This document shows, piece after piece, positions 1 to 5,170 of a DNA stretch of 5,261 bases; the stretch's first letter is position 1; each line of letters starts with the position of its first letter. Origin of the DNA: Sulfuricella sp. (lineage in GTDB: Bacteria > Pseudomonadota > Gammaproteobacteria > Burkholderiales > Sulfuricellaceae); contig JAIOJM010000392.1 of the NCBI GenBank assembly GCA_019911785.1, positions 1-5,261 on the forward strand, given 5' to 3'. Both the position numbers and the translations under genes were made by a program. The notes under the pieces were generated by a model, which made no database searches, was not told where the DNA came from, and worked only from the letters and a program-made list of their open reading frames with translations.

Positions 1-138
1 GCGGCCATCCGCATCGTCCGCCTGGCAGCGCCCTATGCGGCCTTCCCCGAGGATCTCCGCAAGGATACCGATGAGTTGGGTATCGTGCGCACCTGGACTT
101 TTACCCGCGCCGACCAGTTGGGCACTTTTGCCGACTAG
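1..138 (+). CDS. TonB-like energy transducer, C-terminal fragment
   Basis: An open frame runs in from the left edge and stops at TAG 136-138, giving the last 45 residues. It contains AIRIVRLAAPYAAFP and then ELGIVRTWTFTRADQ. This pattern (a hydrophobic strand, an APYAxFP turn, then IxRTWxF) is typical of the C-terminal periplasmic domain of TonB-family proteins, which pass proton-motive force from ExbB/ExbD to outer-membrane receptors. The family call is from recall and rests on a short fragment. A TonB-family gene directly upstream of yqgE/algH is a common arrangement in betaproteobacteria and supports it. The start and the membrane anchor lie outside the window. A REP-like hairpin pair follows 4 bases after the stop, and a possible promoter precedes the next gene, so this gene may end its own transcript. 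Confidence 0.7.
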   Translation, partial: AAIRIVRLAAPYAAFPEDLRKDTDELGIVRTWTFTRADQLGTFAD

Positions 139-142
139 CCTG

Positions 143-202
143 GTAGGAGCGCCGCCCCGGCGCGAATGCGGTCACAAATCGCGGCGAGGGCGCCGCTCCT
201 AC
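143..202. repeat. Divergent pair of REP-like palindromes
   Basis: The outer ends are inverted: GTAGGAG at 143-149 and CTCCTAC at 196-202. Each half folds on its own. The left stem is GCGCCG (149-154) with CGGCGC (158-163) around a CCC loop. The right stem is GCGGCG (181-186) with CGCCGC (191-196) around AGGG. The head GTAGGAGCG followed by a GC hairpin and a CGCGA tail is the form of REP elements common in Pseudomonas and betaproteobacteria. Two heads facing outward make a BIME-like unit. It sits between the TonB-like gene and yqgE and may protect or end the upstream transcript. There is no T-run, so it is not a classical terminator. Confidence 0.75.
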
Positions 203-211
203 AGTGGTCTT

Positions 212-239
212 TTGGCTCTAATGGATAATCTGACATAAT
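212..239 (+). promoter_or_regulatory. Possible sigma-70 promoter for yqgE
   Basis: TTGGCT (212-217) is followed after 16 bases by CATAAT (234-239). The -10 box is close to consensus and the -35 box is partial. Transcription would begin around 245-247, almost at the yqgE ATG (246), giving a leaderless or nearly leaderless message. No Shine-Dalgarno sequence is visible upstream of that ATG, which fits. GATAAT at 224-229 is an alternative -10 but lacks a good -35. This is inferred from motif match only. Confidence 0.35.
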
Positions 240-245
240 GAAACC

Positions 246-806
246 ATGCAAAACGTCAACCTGACCGACCATTTCCTGATCGCCATGCCCGCCATGACCG
301 ATCCCTATTTCGCCAAGTCCCTCACCTATGTCTGTGAACACACCGAGCAGGGGGCGCTGGGCGTGGTGATCAACAAGCCGATCGAGATGACCCTGAAGAT
401 GCTGCTCGATCAGGTCGGCATCGAACTCGAAGCGGAAGATCATGCGGAGGAACTGGTGCACTTCGGCGGGCCGGTGCAGATGGATCGGGGATTCGTCCTG
501 CACCAGCCGGTCGGGGAGTGGATGTCCACCCTGGCGGTGAACGACAGCGTCGCCCTGACCACCTCTAAAGACGTCCTGGAAGCGGTCGGCCGCGGACAAG
601 GCCCGTACAAGCTGTTGGTATCGCTGGGCTATGCCGGCTGGGCGGCGGGGCAACTGGAGCAGGAGCTGGCGCAAAATGCCTGGCTCACCGTGCCGGCCAC
701 GGCGGCCATCATTTTCGATCTGCCCTGGGAGCAGCGCCTGACCGCCGCAATGCAACTGCTGGGGGTGGATCTCGCCAGCCTGGCCGATGGGGCGGGGCAT
801 GCCTGA
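246..806 (+). CDS. yqgE: YqgE/AlgH family protein (UPF0301)
   Basis: The 186-residue protein has the usual length and motifs of the YqgE/AlgH (UPF0301) family: HFLIAMPAM at 9-17, [16 protein letters not shown] at 30-45, FGGPV at 73-77, and [12 protein letters not shown] at 127-138. A C-terminal segment follows with W146 and FDLPW (157-161). The family is cytoplasmic and of unclear biochemical function. The algH name comes from an alginate-regulation phenotype in Pseudomonas and should not be read as a function here. The ATG at 246 is chosen because [16 protein letters not shown] lines up with the E. coli YqgE N-terminus and no in-frame alternative lies just upstream. No clear ribosome site precedes it. 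The gene sits directly before ruvX, as in many proteobacteria. The family call is firm; the role is unknown. Confidence 0.93.
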   Translation: MQNVNLTDHFLIAMPAMTDPYFAKSLTYVCEHTEQGALGVVINKPIEMTLKMLLDQVGIELEAEDHAEELVHFGGPVQMDRGFVLHQPVGEWMSTLAVNDSVALTTSKDVLEAVGRGQGPYKLLVSLGYAGWAAGQLEQELAQNAWLTVPATAAIIFDLPWEQRLTAAMQLLGVDLASLADGAGHA

Positions 807-818
807 AATTCGTGAAGA

Positions 819-897
819 GTCAGGAGTGAGGAGTGAGGAGAAAAATCCTTCTTGCTCACCAGTCGCGTCCCCTCACTCCTCACTCCTCACTCCTCAC
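819..897. repeat. Long hairpin of 7-base GGAGTGA/TCCTCAC repeats before ruvX
   Basis: The left arm (822-840) consists of GGAGTGA-type units. Its exact reverse complement, 19 bases long, lies at 876-894. One mismatch and two further pairs (819-820 with 896-897) extend the stem, and the loop is 35 bases (841-875). The right side carries an additional TCCTCAC unit, so the units are also direct repeats of about 7 bases. The element starts 12 bases after the yqgE stop and ends 3 bases before the ruvX GTG. The frame stays open across it, so an automatic call could extend ruvX upstream to 787, but that extension is low-complexity sequence with no resemblance to RuvX. The repeat may act as an mRNA hairpin affecting stability or ruvX initiation. 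Confidence 0.8.
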
Positions 898-900
898 AAG

Positions 901-1314
901 GTGCAGGGCACCGTGCTGGGTTTCGATTTCGGCATCAAGCGCATCGGCGTGGCGGTGGGCGAACTGGAGCTGGGGCTGGCGCACCCCTTGACCACGGTTG
1001 TGGGGGAAAGCAACGACCAGCGCTTCGGCGCGATCGAGGCGCTGCTCAAGGAATGGCGGCCGGTGGTGGTGGTGGTGGGGTTGCCTGCCCACGCGGACGG
1101 CGAGGAGCACGAAATGAGCGCGCGCTGCCGGCGCTTCGCGCACCAGCTGGAAGGCCGCTTCGGCCTCAAAGTGGTGCTGGTGGACGAACGCCACAGCTCC
1201 ACCGCGGCGAGCGAGGATCTGAACGAGGCCGGGGTGCGCGGCCGCAAGCAGAAGGCGGTGCTGGACCAGGTCGCAGCGCAGCGGATATTGCAGTCTTATC
1301 TGGATGGTCAATAA
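901..1314 (+). CDS. ruvX: RuvX/YqgF putative pre-16S rRNA nuclease (RNase H-like fold)
   Basis: With a GTG start at 901 the protein has 137 residues, the usual YqgF length. [18 protein letters not shown] (3-20) is the family's first strand-turn motif and holds catalytic Asp9. [13 protein letters not shown] (55-67) matches the usual GLPxxxDG region. [11 protein letters not shown] (93-103) supplies Glu96, and [10 protein letters not shown] (121-130) supplies Asp122, so the acidic active-site set is intact. Family members process the 5' end of 16S rRNA and were once proposed as Holliday junction resolvases. The 901 start is chosen because [11 protein letters not shown] aligns residue for residue with E. 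coli MSGTLLAFDFG. The longer frame from ATG 787 only adds translated repeat and overlaps yqgE. The start lies just 3' of a strong hairpin and has almost no Shine-Dalgarno. The gene ends one base before the preferred pyrB start. Confidence 0.92.
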   Translation: MQGTVLGFDFGIKRIGVAVGELELGLAHPLTTVVGESNDQRFGAIEALLKEWRPVVVVVGLPAHADGEEHEMSARCRRFAHQLEGRFGLKVVLVDERHSSTAASEDLNEAGVRGRKQKAVLDQVAAQRILQSYLDGQ

Positions 1315-1315
1315 T

Positions 1316-2269
1316 ATGAAAAACAATCCCCAACTCAACAAGAACGGCGAGCTGCAGCACCTCCTCACCATCGAGGGGCTGCCCGCGGCGACCTTGCGCC
1401 ACATCCTCGACACCGCTTCGTCCTTCCTCAACATCCCCGAGCGCGAGGTGAAGAAGGTGCCGCTGCTGCAGGGCAAGGCGATCTTCAACCTGTTCTTCGA
1501 GCCCAGCACGCGCACCCGCACCACCTTCGAGATCGCCGCCAAGAAGCTCTCCGCCGACGTGATCAACCTCAACGTCGGCGCGTCCAGCACCAGCAAGGGC
1601 GAAACCCTGCTCGACACCGTCGACAACCTGGCGGCGATGCAGGCGGACATGTTCGTCGTGCGCCACGGCCAGTCCGGTGCGGCGCACCTGATCGCGGGCC
1701 ATGTCGAGCCGCACATCCATGTCGTCAACGCCGGCGATGGGCGCCATGCCCACCCCACCCAGGGGCTGCTGGACATGTTCACCATCCGCCATTACAAGAA
1801 GGATCTGACCCGCCTGCGCGTGGCCATCGTCGGCGACATGCTGCACTCGCGCGTGGCGCGTTCGCAGATCCATGCGCTGACCACGCTGGGCGTGCCGGAA
1901 GTGCGCGTGATCGCTCCCAAGACCCTGATCCCGGCCTGTGCCGAACGCATGGGGGTGCAGATTTACCACGACATGGCCAAGGGGCTGAAGGATGTTGACG
2001 TGATTATCATGCTGCGCCTGCAGAACGAGCGCATGCGCGGCGCACTGCTGCCTTCCGCCCAGGAGTACTTCAAGTATTACGGCCTGACCGCCGAGAAGCT
2101 GGCGCTGGCGCGGCCAGACGCCATCGTCATGCATCCCGGCCCGATGAACCGCGGCGTGGAAATCGAATCCTCCGTCGCCGACGGCGTGCAGTCGGTGATC
2201 CTGTCGCAGGTGACCTTCGGCATCGCGGTGCGGATGGCGGTGATGAGCATACTGATGGGCGGGAACTGA
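1316..2269 (+). CDS. pyrB: Aspartate carbamoyltransferase catalytic subunit
   Basis: PyrB joins carbamoyl phosphate and L-aspartate to form N-carbamoyl-aspartate, the committed step of pyrimidine synthesis, in the cytoplasm. From ATG 1316 it has 317 residues. [12 protein letters not shown] (61-72) is the carbamoyl-phosphate signature. STSKGE (91-96) holds the mobile-loop lysine, and FVVRH (113-117) the following arginine. HAHPTQ (144-149), HSRVARS (177-183), LRLQNER (233-239) and MHPGPMNRG (272-280) are the further substrate-contact motifs. All key residues are present. An in-frame ATG at 1304 adds four residues and overlaps ruvX by 11 bases. I prefer 1316 because [17 protein letters not shown] resembles related N-termini and a weak GGATGG lies 10 bases upstream, but 1304 is not excluded. 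It is tightly coupled to ruvX and pyrC'. No regulatory pyrI is seen, as expected for a class that pairs with PyrC'. Confidence 0.96.
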   Translation: MKNNPQLNKNGELQHLLTIEGLPAATLRHILDTASSFLNIPEREVKKVPLLQGKAIFNLFFEPSTRTRTTFEIAAKKLSADVINLNVGASSTSKGETLLDTVDNLAAMQADMFVVRHGQSGAAHLIAGHVEPHIHVVNAGDGRHAHPTQGLLDMFTIRHYKKDLTRLRVAIVGDMLHSRVARSQIHALTTLGVPEVRVIAPKTLIPACAERMGVQIYHDMAKGLKDVDVIIMLRLQNERMRGALLPSAQEYFKYYGLTAEKLALARPDAIVMHPGPMNRGVEIESSVADGVQSVILSQVTFGIAVRMAVMSILMGGN

Positions 2270-2270
2270 C

Positions 2271-3545
2271 ATGAAAATCCACATCAAGAATGGCCGACTG
2301 ATCGACCCGAAGAACCACATCGACGCGCAGCGGGACTTGTACCTCGCAGCCGGCAAGATAGCCGCTGTTGGCGCCATGCCAGAGGGCTTCCATGCCAACC
2401 GCACGATCGACGCCACCGGCCTGGTGGTCTGCCCCGGCCTGGTCGATCTCTCCGCCCGATTGCGCGAGCCGGGTTACGAATACAAGGCCACGCTCGAATC
2501 CGAGATGCTGGCGGCTGTGGCGGGCGGCGTCACCAGCCTGGTCTGCCCGCCCGACACCGACCCGCCGCTGGACGAGCCGGGCCTGGTGGAAATGCTCAAG
2601 CACCGCGCCAAGAGCCTGAACCAGGCGCGGGTCTATCCGCTGGGAGCCCTCACCCAAGGTCTGGCCGGCGAGCGCCTGACCGAAATGGCCGAACTCCACG
2701 ACGCCGGCTGCATCGCCTTCTCCCACGCCGACGTGCCGCTCACCGACACCAACGTGCTGTTGCACGCCATGCAGTATGCCGCCACTTTCGGTTTCACCGT
2801 CTGGCTGCGCCCGCAGGACGCCTTCATCTCCCGCGACGGCGTCGCCCACGACGGCGAAGTCGCCACCCGGCTCGGCCTGCCGGCGATTCCTTCCTGCGCC
2901 GAAACCATCGCCCTTGCCGGCATCCTCGCCCTGGCCCGCGAAACCGGCGCGCGCATCCACATCTGCCGCCTGTCCAGCCGCGAAGGCGTGGCCCTGATCC
3001 GCGCGGCGAAAGCGGAAGGCCTGCCGGTGACCTGCGACGTCGCCATCCACCACGCCCACCTGAGCGAAATGGATATCGGCTTCTTCGACGCCAACTGCCA
3101 CCTGATTCCCCCCTTGCGCAGTCAGCGCGACCGCGACGCCCTGCGCGAGGCGCTCGCCGACGGCACGGTCGATGCTCTGTGCTCCGACCACGCCCCGGTG
3201 GACGACGACGCCAAGCTGCTGCCCTTCGCCGAAGCCGAACCCGGCGCCACCGGCCTGGAACTGCTGCTGCCGCTGACGCTGAAATGGGCGAAGGAAACCG
3301 GGGTTTCCCTGTCCGTCGCCATCGCCAAAGTCAGCGCCGAACCGGCACGGGTTCTGGCGCTGAACAACGGTCACCTGGGGGCGGGACAGCCCGCCGACGT
3401 GTGCATCTTCGACCCGGAGCAGTACTGGAAGGTTGAGCCGGCATCGCTTAAGAGCCAGGGGAGGAATACGCCGTTTCTGGGGTTGGAGTTACAGGGGAAG
3501 GTCAGGATTACGTTGGTGGAGGGGCATGTGGTTTATGAGGCTTGA
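2271..3545 (+). CDS. pyrC: Dihydroorotase-like protein PyrC', probably non-catalytic ATCase partner
   Basis: The 424-residue protein has the full amidohydrolase layout of class I dihydroorotase: an N-terminal strand region (MKIHIKNGRLIDP), a barrel entered at VVCPGLVDL, a late SDHAP motif (305-309) and a C-terminal GQPADVCIFDP (372-382) strand. The metal site is broken. The usual D-x-H-x-H-LREPG reads DLSARLREPG (59-68), so both histidines are Ser61 and Arg63. The usual HxED region reads WLRPQD (178-183), and the HVS histidine is Arg233 (HICRLSS, 230-236). HH at 260-261 and Asp306 remain. In Pseudomonas, such a PyrC' has no dihydroorotase activity and is needed to assemble a dodecameric ATCase with PyrB. 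The gene starts one base after pyrB, with GGGCGGG as ribosome site, which fits that role. A working dihydroorotase should be encoded elsewhere. Many databases simply label this gene dihydroorotase (pyrC). Confidence 0.93.
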   Translation: MKIHIKNGRLIDPKNHIDAQRDLYLAAGKIAAVGAMPEGFHANRTIDATGLVVCPGLVDLSARLREPGYEYKATLESEMLAAVAGGVTSLVCPPDTDPPLDEPGLVEMLKHRAKSLNQARVYPLGALTQGLAGERLTEMAELHDAGCIAFSHADVPLTDTNVLLHAMQYAATFGFTVWLRPQDAFISRDGVAHDGEVATRLGLPAIPSCAETIALAGILALARETGARIHICRLSSREGVALIRAAKAEGLPVTCDVAIHHAHLSEMDIGFFDANCHLIPPLRSQRDRDALREALADGTVDALCSDHAPVDDDAKLLPFAEAEPGATGLELLLPLTLKWAKETGVSLSVAIAKVSAEPARVLALNNGHLGAGQPADVCIFDPEQYWKVEPASLKSQGRNTPFLGLELQGKVRITLVEGHVVYEA

Positions 3546-3572
3546 TCGGCTTTGTTCTGGTGCTTTCTATTC

Positions 3573-3598
3573 GGCGGAATACGCTTCGCTATTCCGCC
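3573..3598. repeat. Palindromic REP-like repeat, copy 1 (between converging genes)
   Basis: A perfect 9-base stem, GGCGGAATA (3573-3581) with TATTCCGCC (3590-3598), encloses the loop CGCTTCGC. The form GG-x-G-x-AATA-CGCTTCGC-loop-and-return followed by CTACCG is a widespread proteobacterial intergenic palindrome. It lies 27 bases past the pyrC' stop and 17 bases past the end of the converging lipoprotein gene, so it may act as a two-way transcription barrier. No T-run follows it. A second, inverted copy lies at 5108-5133. Confidence 0.75.
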
Positions 3599-3615
3599 CT
3601 ACCGCGCTGCTTTAG

Positions 3616-4302
3616 TTATGGATTACCTAGAATTGCTTTTTGCTGCGCCAAGTACACATCTTTGCTAATCAAGCCAGCATCATTTAACCGTTTTAATTCC
3701 TTTAATTTTTCTTCATTTGATTGTGAAGTAATGGGTGGGGCTGATGTATTAATTGAAACATTATCAATCTTGAGTCGGAATAATTCCTCAATAAGTTGAG
3801 AAATGTTTGTCCTGATAGCACCTTCGTTTGCGAGTTTTAACCGCTCCACACCCAATAGAGAATCACCAAACTTCGCTGTGTACGGAACAGCGACTGTTCT
3901 ATTGAAAATCTCTCTGCCAGTTGCTCGCTCTGCAACGATATAGTTGACCGATGCGGTGACTGTCATATCAAGGCCGATGAAAGGCTGTGCTACGTTCTGG
4001 AGATGTACTGTCAGTGTATGGCTCCCTGCTTGGCGGTTGGCTGCAAGCAAACCAACGGTACGTAATGATTCTTCAAGAGCTTGTGAAAATTCACTGCTAC
4101 CCACATTCGATTTCCACATGGGGTTGGTTTCCTGCCCGCCTGTAACATCGCGAATAGCGACGTTGTTGCGTAGCGGGGTTTCGGCGATGCGCTGGTGAGG
4201 CGCGCCACTAACAACCATTTGATCCACCCGTGCAGGTGTAGCACACCCCGAAAGCAAAACGAGGCTGCCTAAAATTACGAAGCTACAAAAAATTTTATTC
4301 AC
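3616..4302 (-). CDS. SHOCT-tailed outer or inner membrane lipoprotein, function unknown
   Basis: The protein has 228 residues from GTG at 4302-4300. The start is chosen because an AAAGG ribosome site lies 8 bases upstream and the product begins with a compact signal peptide, NKIFCSFVILGSLVLLSGC, with lipobox LSGC and acylated Cys20. A longer frame from ATG 4371 would put about 23 unlikely residues before the signal and has no ribosome site. The body (about 50-177) includes DVTGGQETNPMWKSNVGSS and FIGLDMTVTASVNYIV, which resemble a conserved but uncharacterised proteobacterial lipoprotein family. I cannot assign it a function. The C-terminus (196-225, EEKLKELKRLNDAGLISKDV and on) is a SHOCT domain, a short helical tail often on membrane or secreted proteins. 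Base use is far more AT-rich than the pyr genes. It lies 133 bases downstream of, and co-directional with, another SHOCT lipoprotein gene. Confidence 0.85.
   Translation of the reverse strand: MNKIFCSFVILGSLVLLSGCATPARVDQMVVSGAPHQRIAETPLRNNVAIRDVTGGQETNPMWKSNVGSSEFSQALEESLRTVGLLAANRQAGSHTLTVHLQNVAQPFIGLDMTVTASVNYIVAERATGREIFNRTVAVPYTAKFGDSLLGVERLKLANEGAIRTNISQLIEELFRLKIDNVSINTSAPPITSQSNEEKLKELKRLNDAGLISKDVYLAQQKAILGNP
3621..3723 (-). repeat. Direct repeat encoding the SHOCT tail, copy 1
   Basis: Aligned without gaps to 4441-4543 (offset 820), 88 of 103 bases match by hand count. This stretch encodes the C-terminal tail of the inner lipoprotein gene, up to its last codons. Similarity fades on both sides. 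Confidence 0.85.
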
Positions 4303-4353
4303 AATTTTTACCTTTGCCGGATTCAATTTGATGACGCTGGCACTATTGATTAA

Positions 4354-4366
4354 ATTGCCAGGCAAT
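4354..4366. other. Short palindrome upstream of the inner lipoprotein gene
   Basis: ATTGCC (4354-4359) and GGCAAT (4361-4366) form a perfect inverted repeat around one base. It lies about 52 bases upstream of the GTG start at 4302. With AGGAG/CTCCT (4381-4385, 4393-4397) it is the only structure seen in the 133-base gap between the two lipoprotein genes. It could be an operator or chance; the AGGAG stem could be a weak terminator for the outer gene. I see no convincing promoter here. Confidence 0.3.
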
Positions 4367-4435
4367 AACATGGTCGAGAAAGGAGTGTATTGCTCCTGCT
4401 GTCACCCATTAACTTCAACCGATTTCACAGTGCGA

Positions 4436-4957
4436 CTACGGATTAGCCAATATTGCTTTTTGCTGCGCCAAGTACACTTCCGTGCTAAGTAAGCCAGCAT
4501 CATTCAACCGTTTTAATTCATTGAGCTTTTCTTCATTGGATTGAGTTGGGATGGTGGCAATGGTTGAAGGTAGCTGATTTTTGGGTTCGATTGTTGCCCC
4601 CACAGCACCGAGGCATTTTTTTGCGACGGCAGATTGCTCAATGGCATCGTATTCACCTTTTAGGCGTGAATATTCAGCTTCTTGTTGTTTCGTGCCGCCA
4701 AGTGCGAATAGTGCAGGCCAAAACAGGAGCATACCTACACCCATAATTGCTTTGTCGTTTGATGCGGCTTCGTCAAGACGACCGCCCAATTGGTTGACTT
4801 TGCTTTGGATGCGTTGCGATTCGTTAGCGAGTTGGCCGCAGTCGTAAGATTGAAACTGCATTGGTGAAGTGTAGTTTGAAGCGATGTCTCTTGAGGCTGT
4901 GGCACAGCCGGCAAGTGTGATGGTTATGGAAAGAACAGAGACTATTATTTTTTTCAT
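4436..4957 (-). CDS. SHOCT-domain lipoprotein with internal hydrophobic segment, function unknown
   Basis: The 173-residue protein starts at ATG 4957-4955 behind a good ribosome site (AAAGGGGA, 5 bases away). Residues 1-18 are a lipoprotein signal peptide (MKKIIVSVLSITITLAGC, lipobox LAGC, acylated Cys18). The region 34-70 (SYDCGQLANESQRIQSKV and on) looks helical. A hydrophobic stretch follows at 70-87 (AIMGVGMLLFWPALFALG), flanked by ASND and by a charged helix (EYSRLKGEYDAIEQSAVAKK). Cys40 and Cys115 bracket it and could pair in the periplasm. The SHOCT domain is at 141-170. I recognise the ND...GVGxxLFWPALF pattern from uncharacterised SHOCT lipoproteins of proteobacteria; no biochemical role is known to me. 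The gene is AT-rich, lies upstream of and in the same direction as the second SHOCT lipoprotein, and is preceded by palindromes that may control it. Confidence 0.88.
   Translation of the reverse strand: MKKIIVSVLSITITLAGCATASRDIASNYTSPMQFQSYDCGQLANESQRIQSKVNQLGGRLDEAASNDKAIMGVGMLLFWPALFALGGTKQQEAEYSRLKGEYDAIEQSAVAKKCLGAVGATIEPKNQLPSTIATIPTQSNEEKLNELKRLNDAGLLSTEVYLAQQKAILANP
4441..4543 (-). repeat. Direct repeat encoding the SHOCT tail, copy 2
   Basis: This is the partner of 3621-3723, with 88 of 103 bases identical. The encoded tails read SNEEKLNELKRLNDAGL and SNEEKLKELKRLNDAGL, and both end in VYLAQQKAIL followed by NP. Confidence 0.85.
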
Positions 4958-4987
4958 GCTATCCCCTTTGGAAAACGGTCAGACTCG

Positions 4988-5014
4988 ATTTTAATTCTGA
5001 ATTTTCTTGTGCAA
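4988..5014 (-). promoter_or_regulatory. Candidate promoter of the outer lipoprotein gene
   Basis: On the - strand, TTGCAC (5014-5009) is followed after 15 bases by TAAAAT (4993-4988). The -10 box matches consensus at five of six bases. The -35 matches only at TTG, and the spacer is short. Transcription would start near 4981, leaving a leader of about 24 bases before ATG 4957. The -35 lies in the middle of the palindrome at 5000-5021, so a bound regulator could block it. This is inferred from motifs only. Confidence 0.3.
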
Positions 5015-5021
5015 GAAAATT
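5000..5021. promoter_or_regulatory. 22-base palindrome, candidate operator
   Basis: AATTTTCTTG (5000-5009) and CAAGAAAATT (5012-5021) are exact reverse complements separated by two bases. It lies 42 bases upstream of the outer lipoprotein start and overlaps the proposed -35 box. No T-run follows on either strand beyond the arms, so an operator is favoured over a terminator. Confidence 0.5.
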
Positions 5022-5029
5022 TGACTCAG

Positions 5030-5072
5030 TATAGGGAAAGCAGGTTTTGGGGTATATAGGGGTTTCCCTATA
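5030..5072. repeat. Repeated TATAGGG inverted repeats upstream of the lipoprotein pair
   Basis: TATAGGGAAA (5030-5039) is the exact reverse complement of TTTCCCTATA (5063-5072). A third TATAGGG (5055-5061) can pair with the same right arm across a GTTT loop. Either fold excludes the other. The cluster lies 72 bases upstream of the outer lipoprotein start, in AT-rich DNA without a coding frame. Confidence 0.5.
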
Positions 5073-5107
5073 TTTTCGGGTGGTAGATGAATATGGCCGC
5101 CGGTGTG

Positions 5108-5133
5108 GGCGCAATAGTGAAGCGTATTGCGCC
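5108..5133. repeat. Palindromic REP-like repeat, copy 2 (inverted)
   Basis: GGCGCAATA (5108-5116) pairs with TATTGCGCC (5125-5133) around GTGAAGCG. Read on the - strand, the loop is CGCTTCAC, one base from the CGCTTCGC of copy 1 at 3573-3598. The stems differ by a single G:C to C:G swap at the fifth pair. The two copies therefore belong to one family in opposite orientation, and they bracket the two lipoprotein genes. Confidence 0.7.
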
Positions 5134-5170
5134 GCATGTTTTGGGTGCGCTGCGCGCAGATATTTGGGTG

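Noticed and set aside
787..900. N-terminal extension of RuvX from ATG 787
   Set aside because: It overlaps yqgE, and most of it is translated 7-base repeats; RuvX similarity begins at the GTG at 901.
1063..1080. GGT/GTG trinucleotide run in ruvX
   Set aside because: It encodes the hydrophobic strand VVVVVG expected at this point of the fold; short and in frame.
880..3374. Long open frames on the - strand opposite ruvX, pyrB and pyrC'
   Set aside because: They are shadows of high-GC codon use opposite well-recognised genes, with low-complexity products.
3546..3615. Intrinsic terminator after pyrC'
   Set aside because: The only hairpin is the REP-like palindrome, and no T-run follows on either strand.
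4303..4371. Upstream start of the inner lipoprotein at ATG 4371
   Set aside because: No ribosome site, and it would place 23 residues before a normal signal peptide; the GTG at 4302 has an AAAGG at good distance.
5055..5076. Terminator on the + strand (hairpin followed by TTTT)
   Set aside because: The stem is short and AT-rich and no + strand gene lies upstream to be ended; a regulatory or repeat role fits better.
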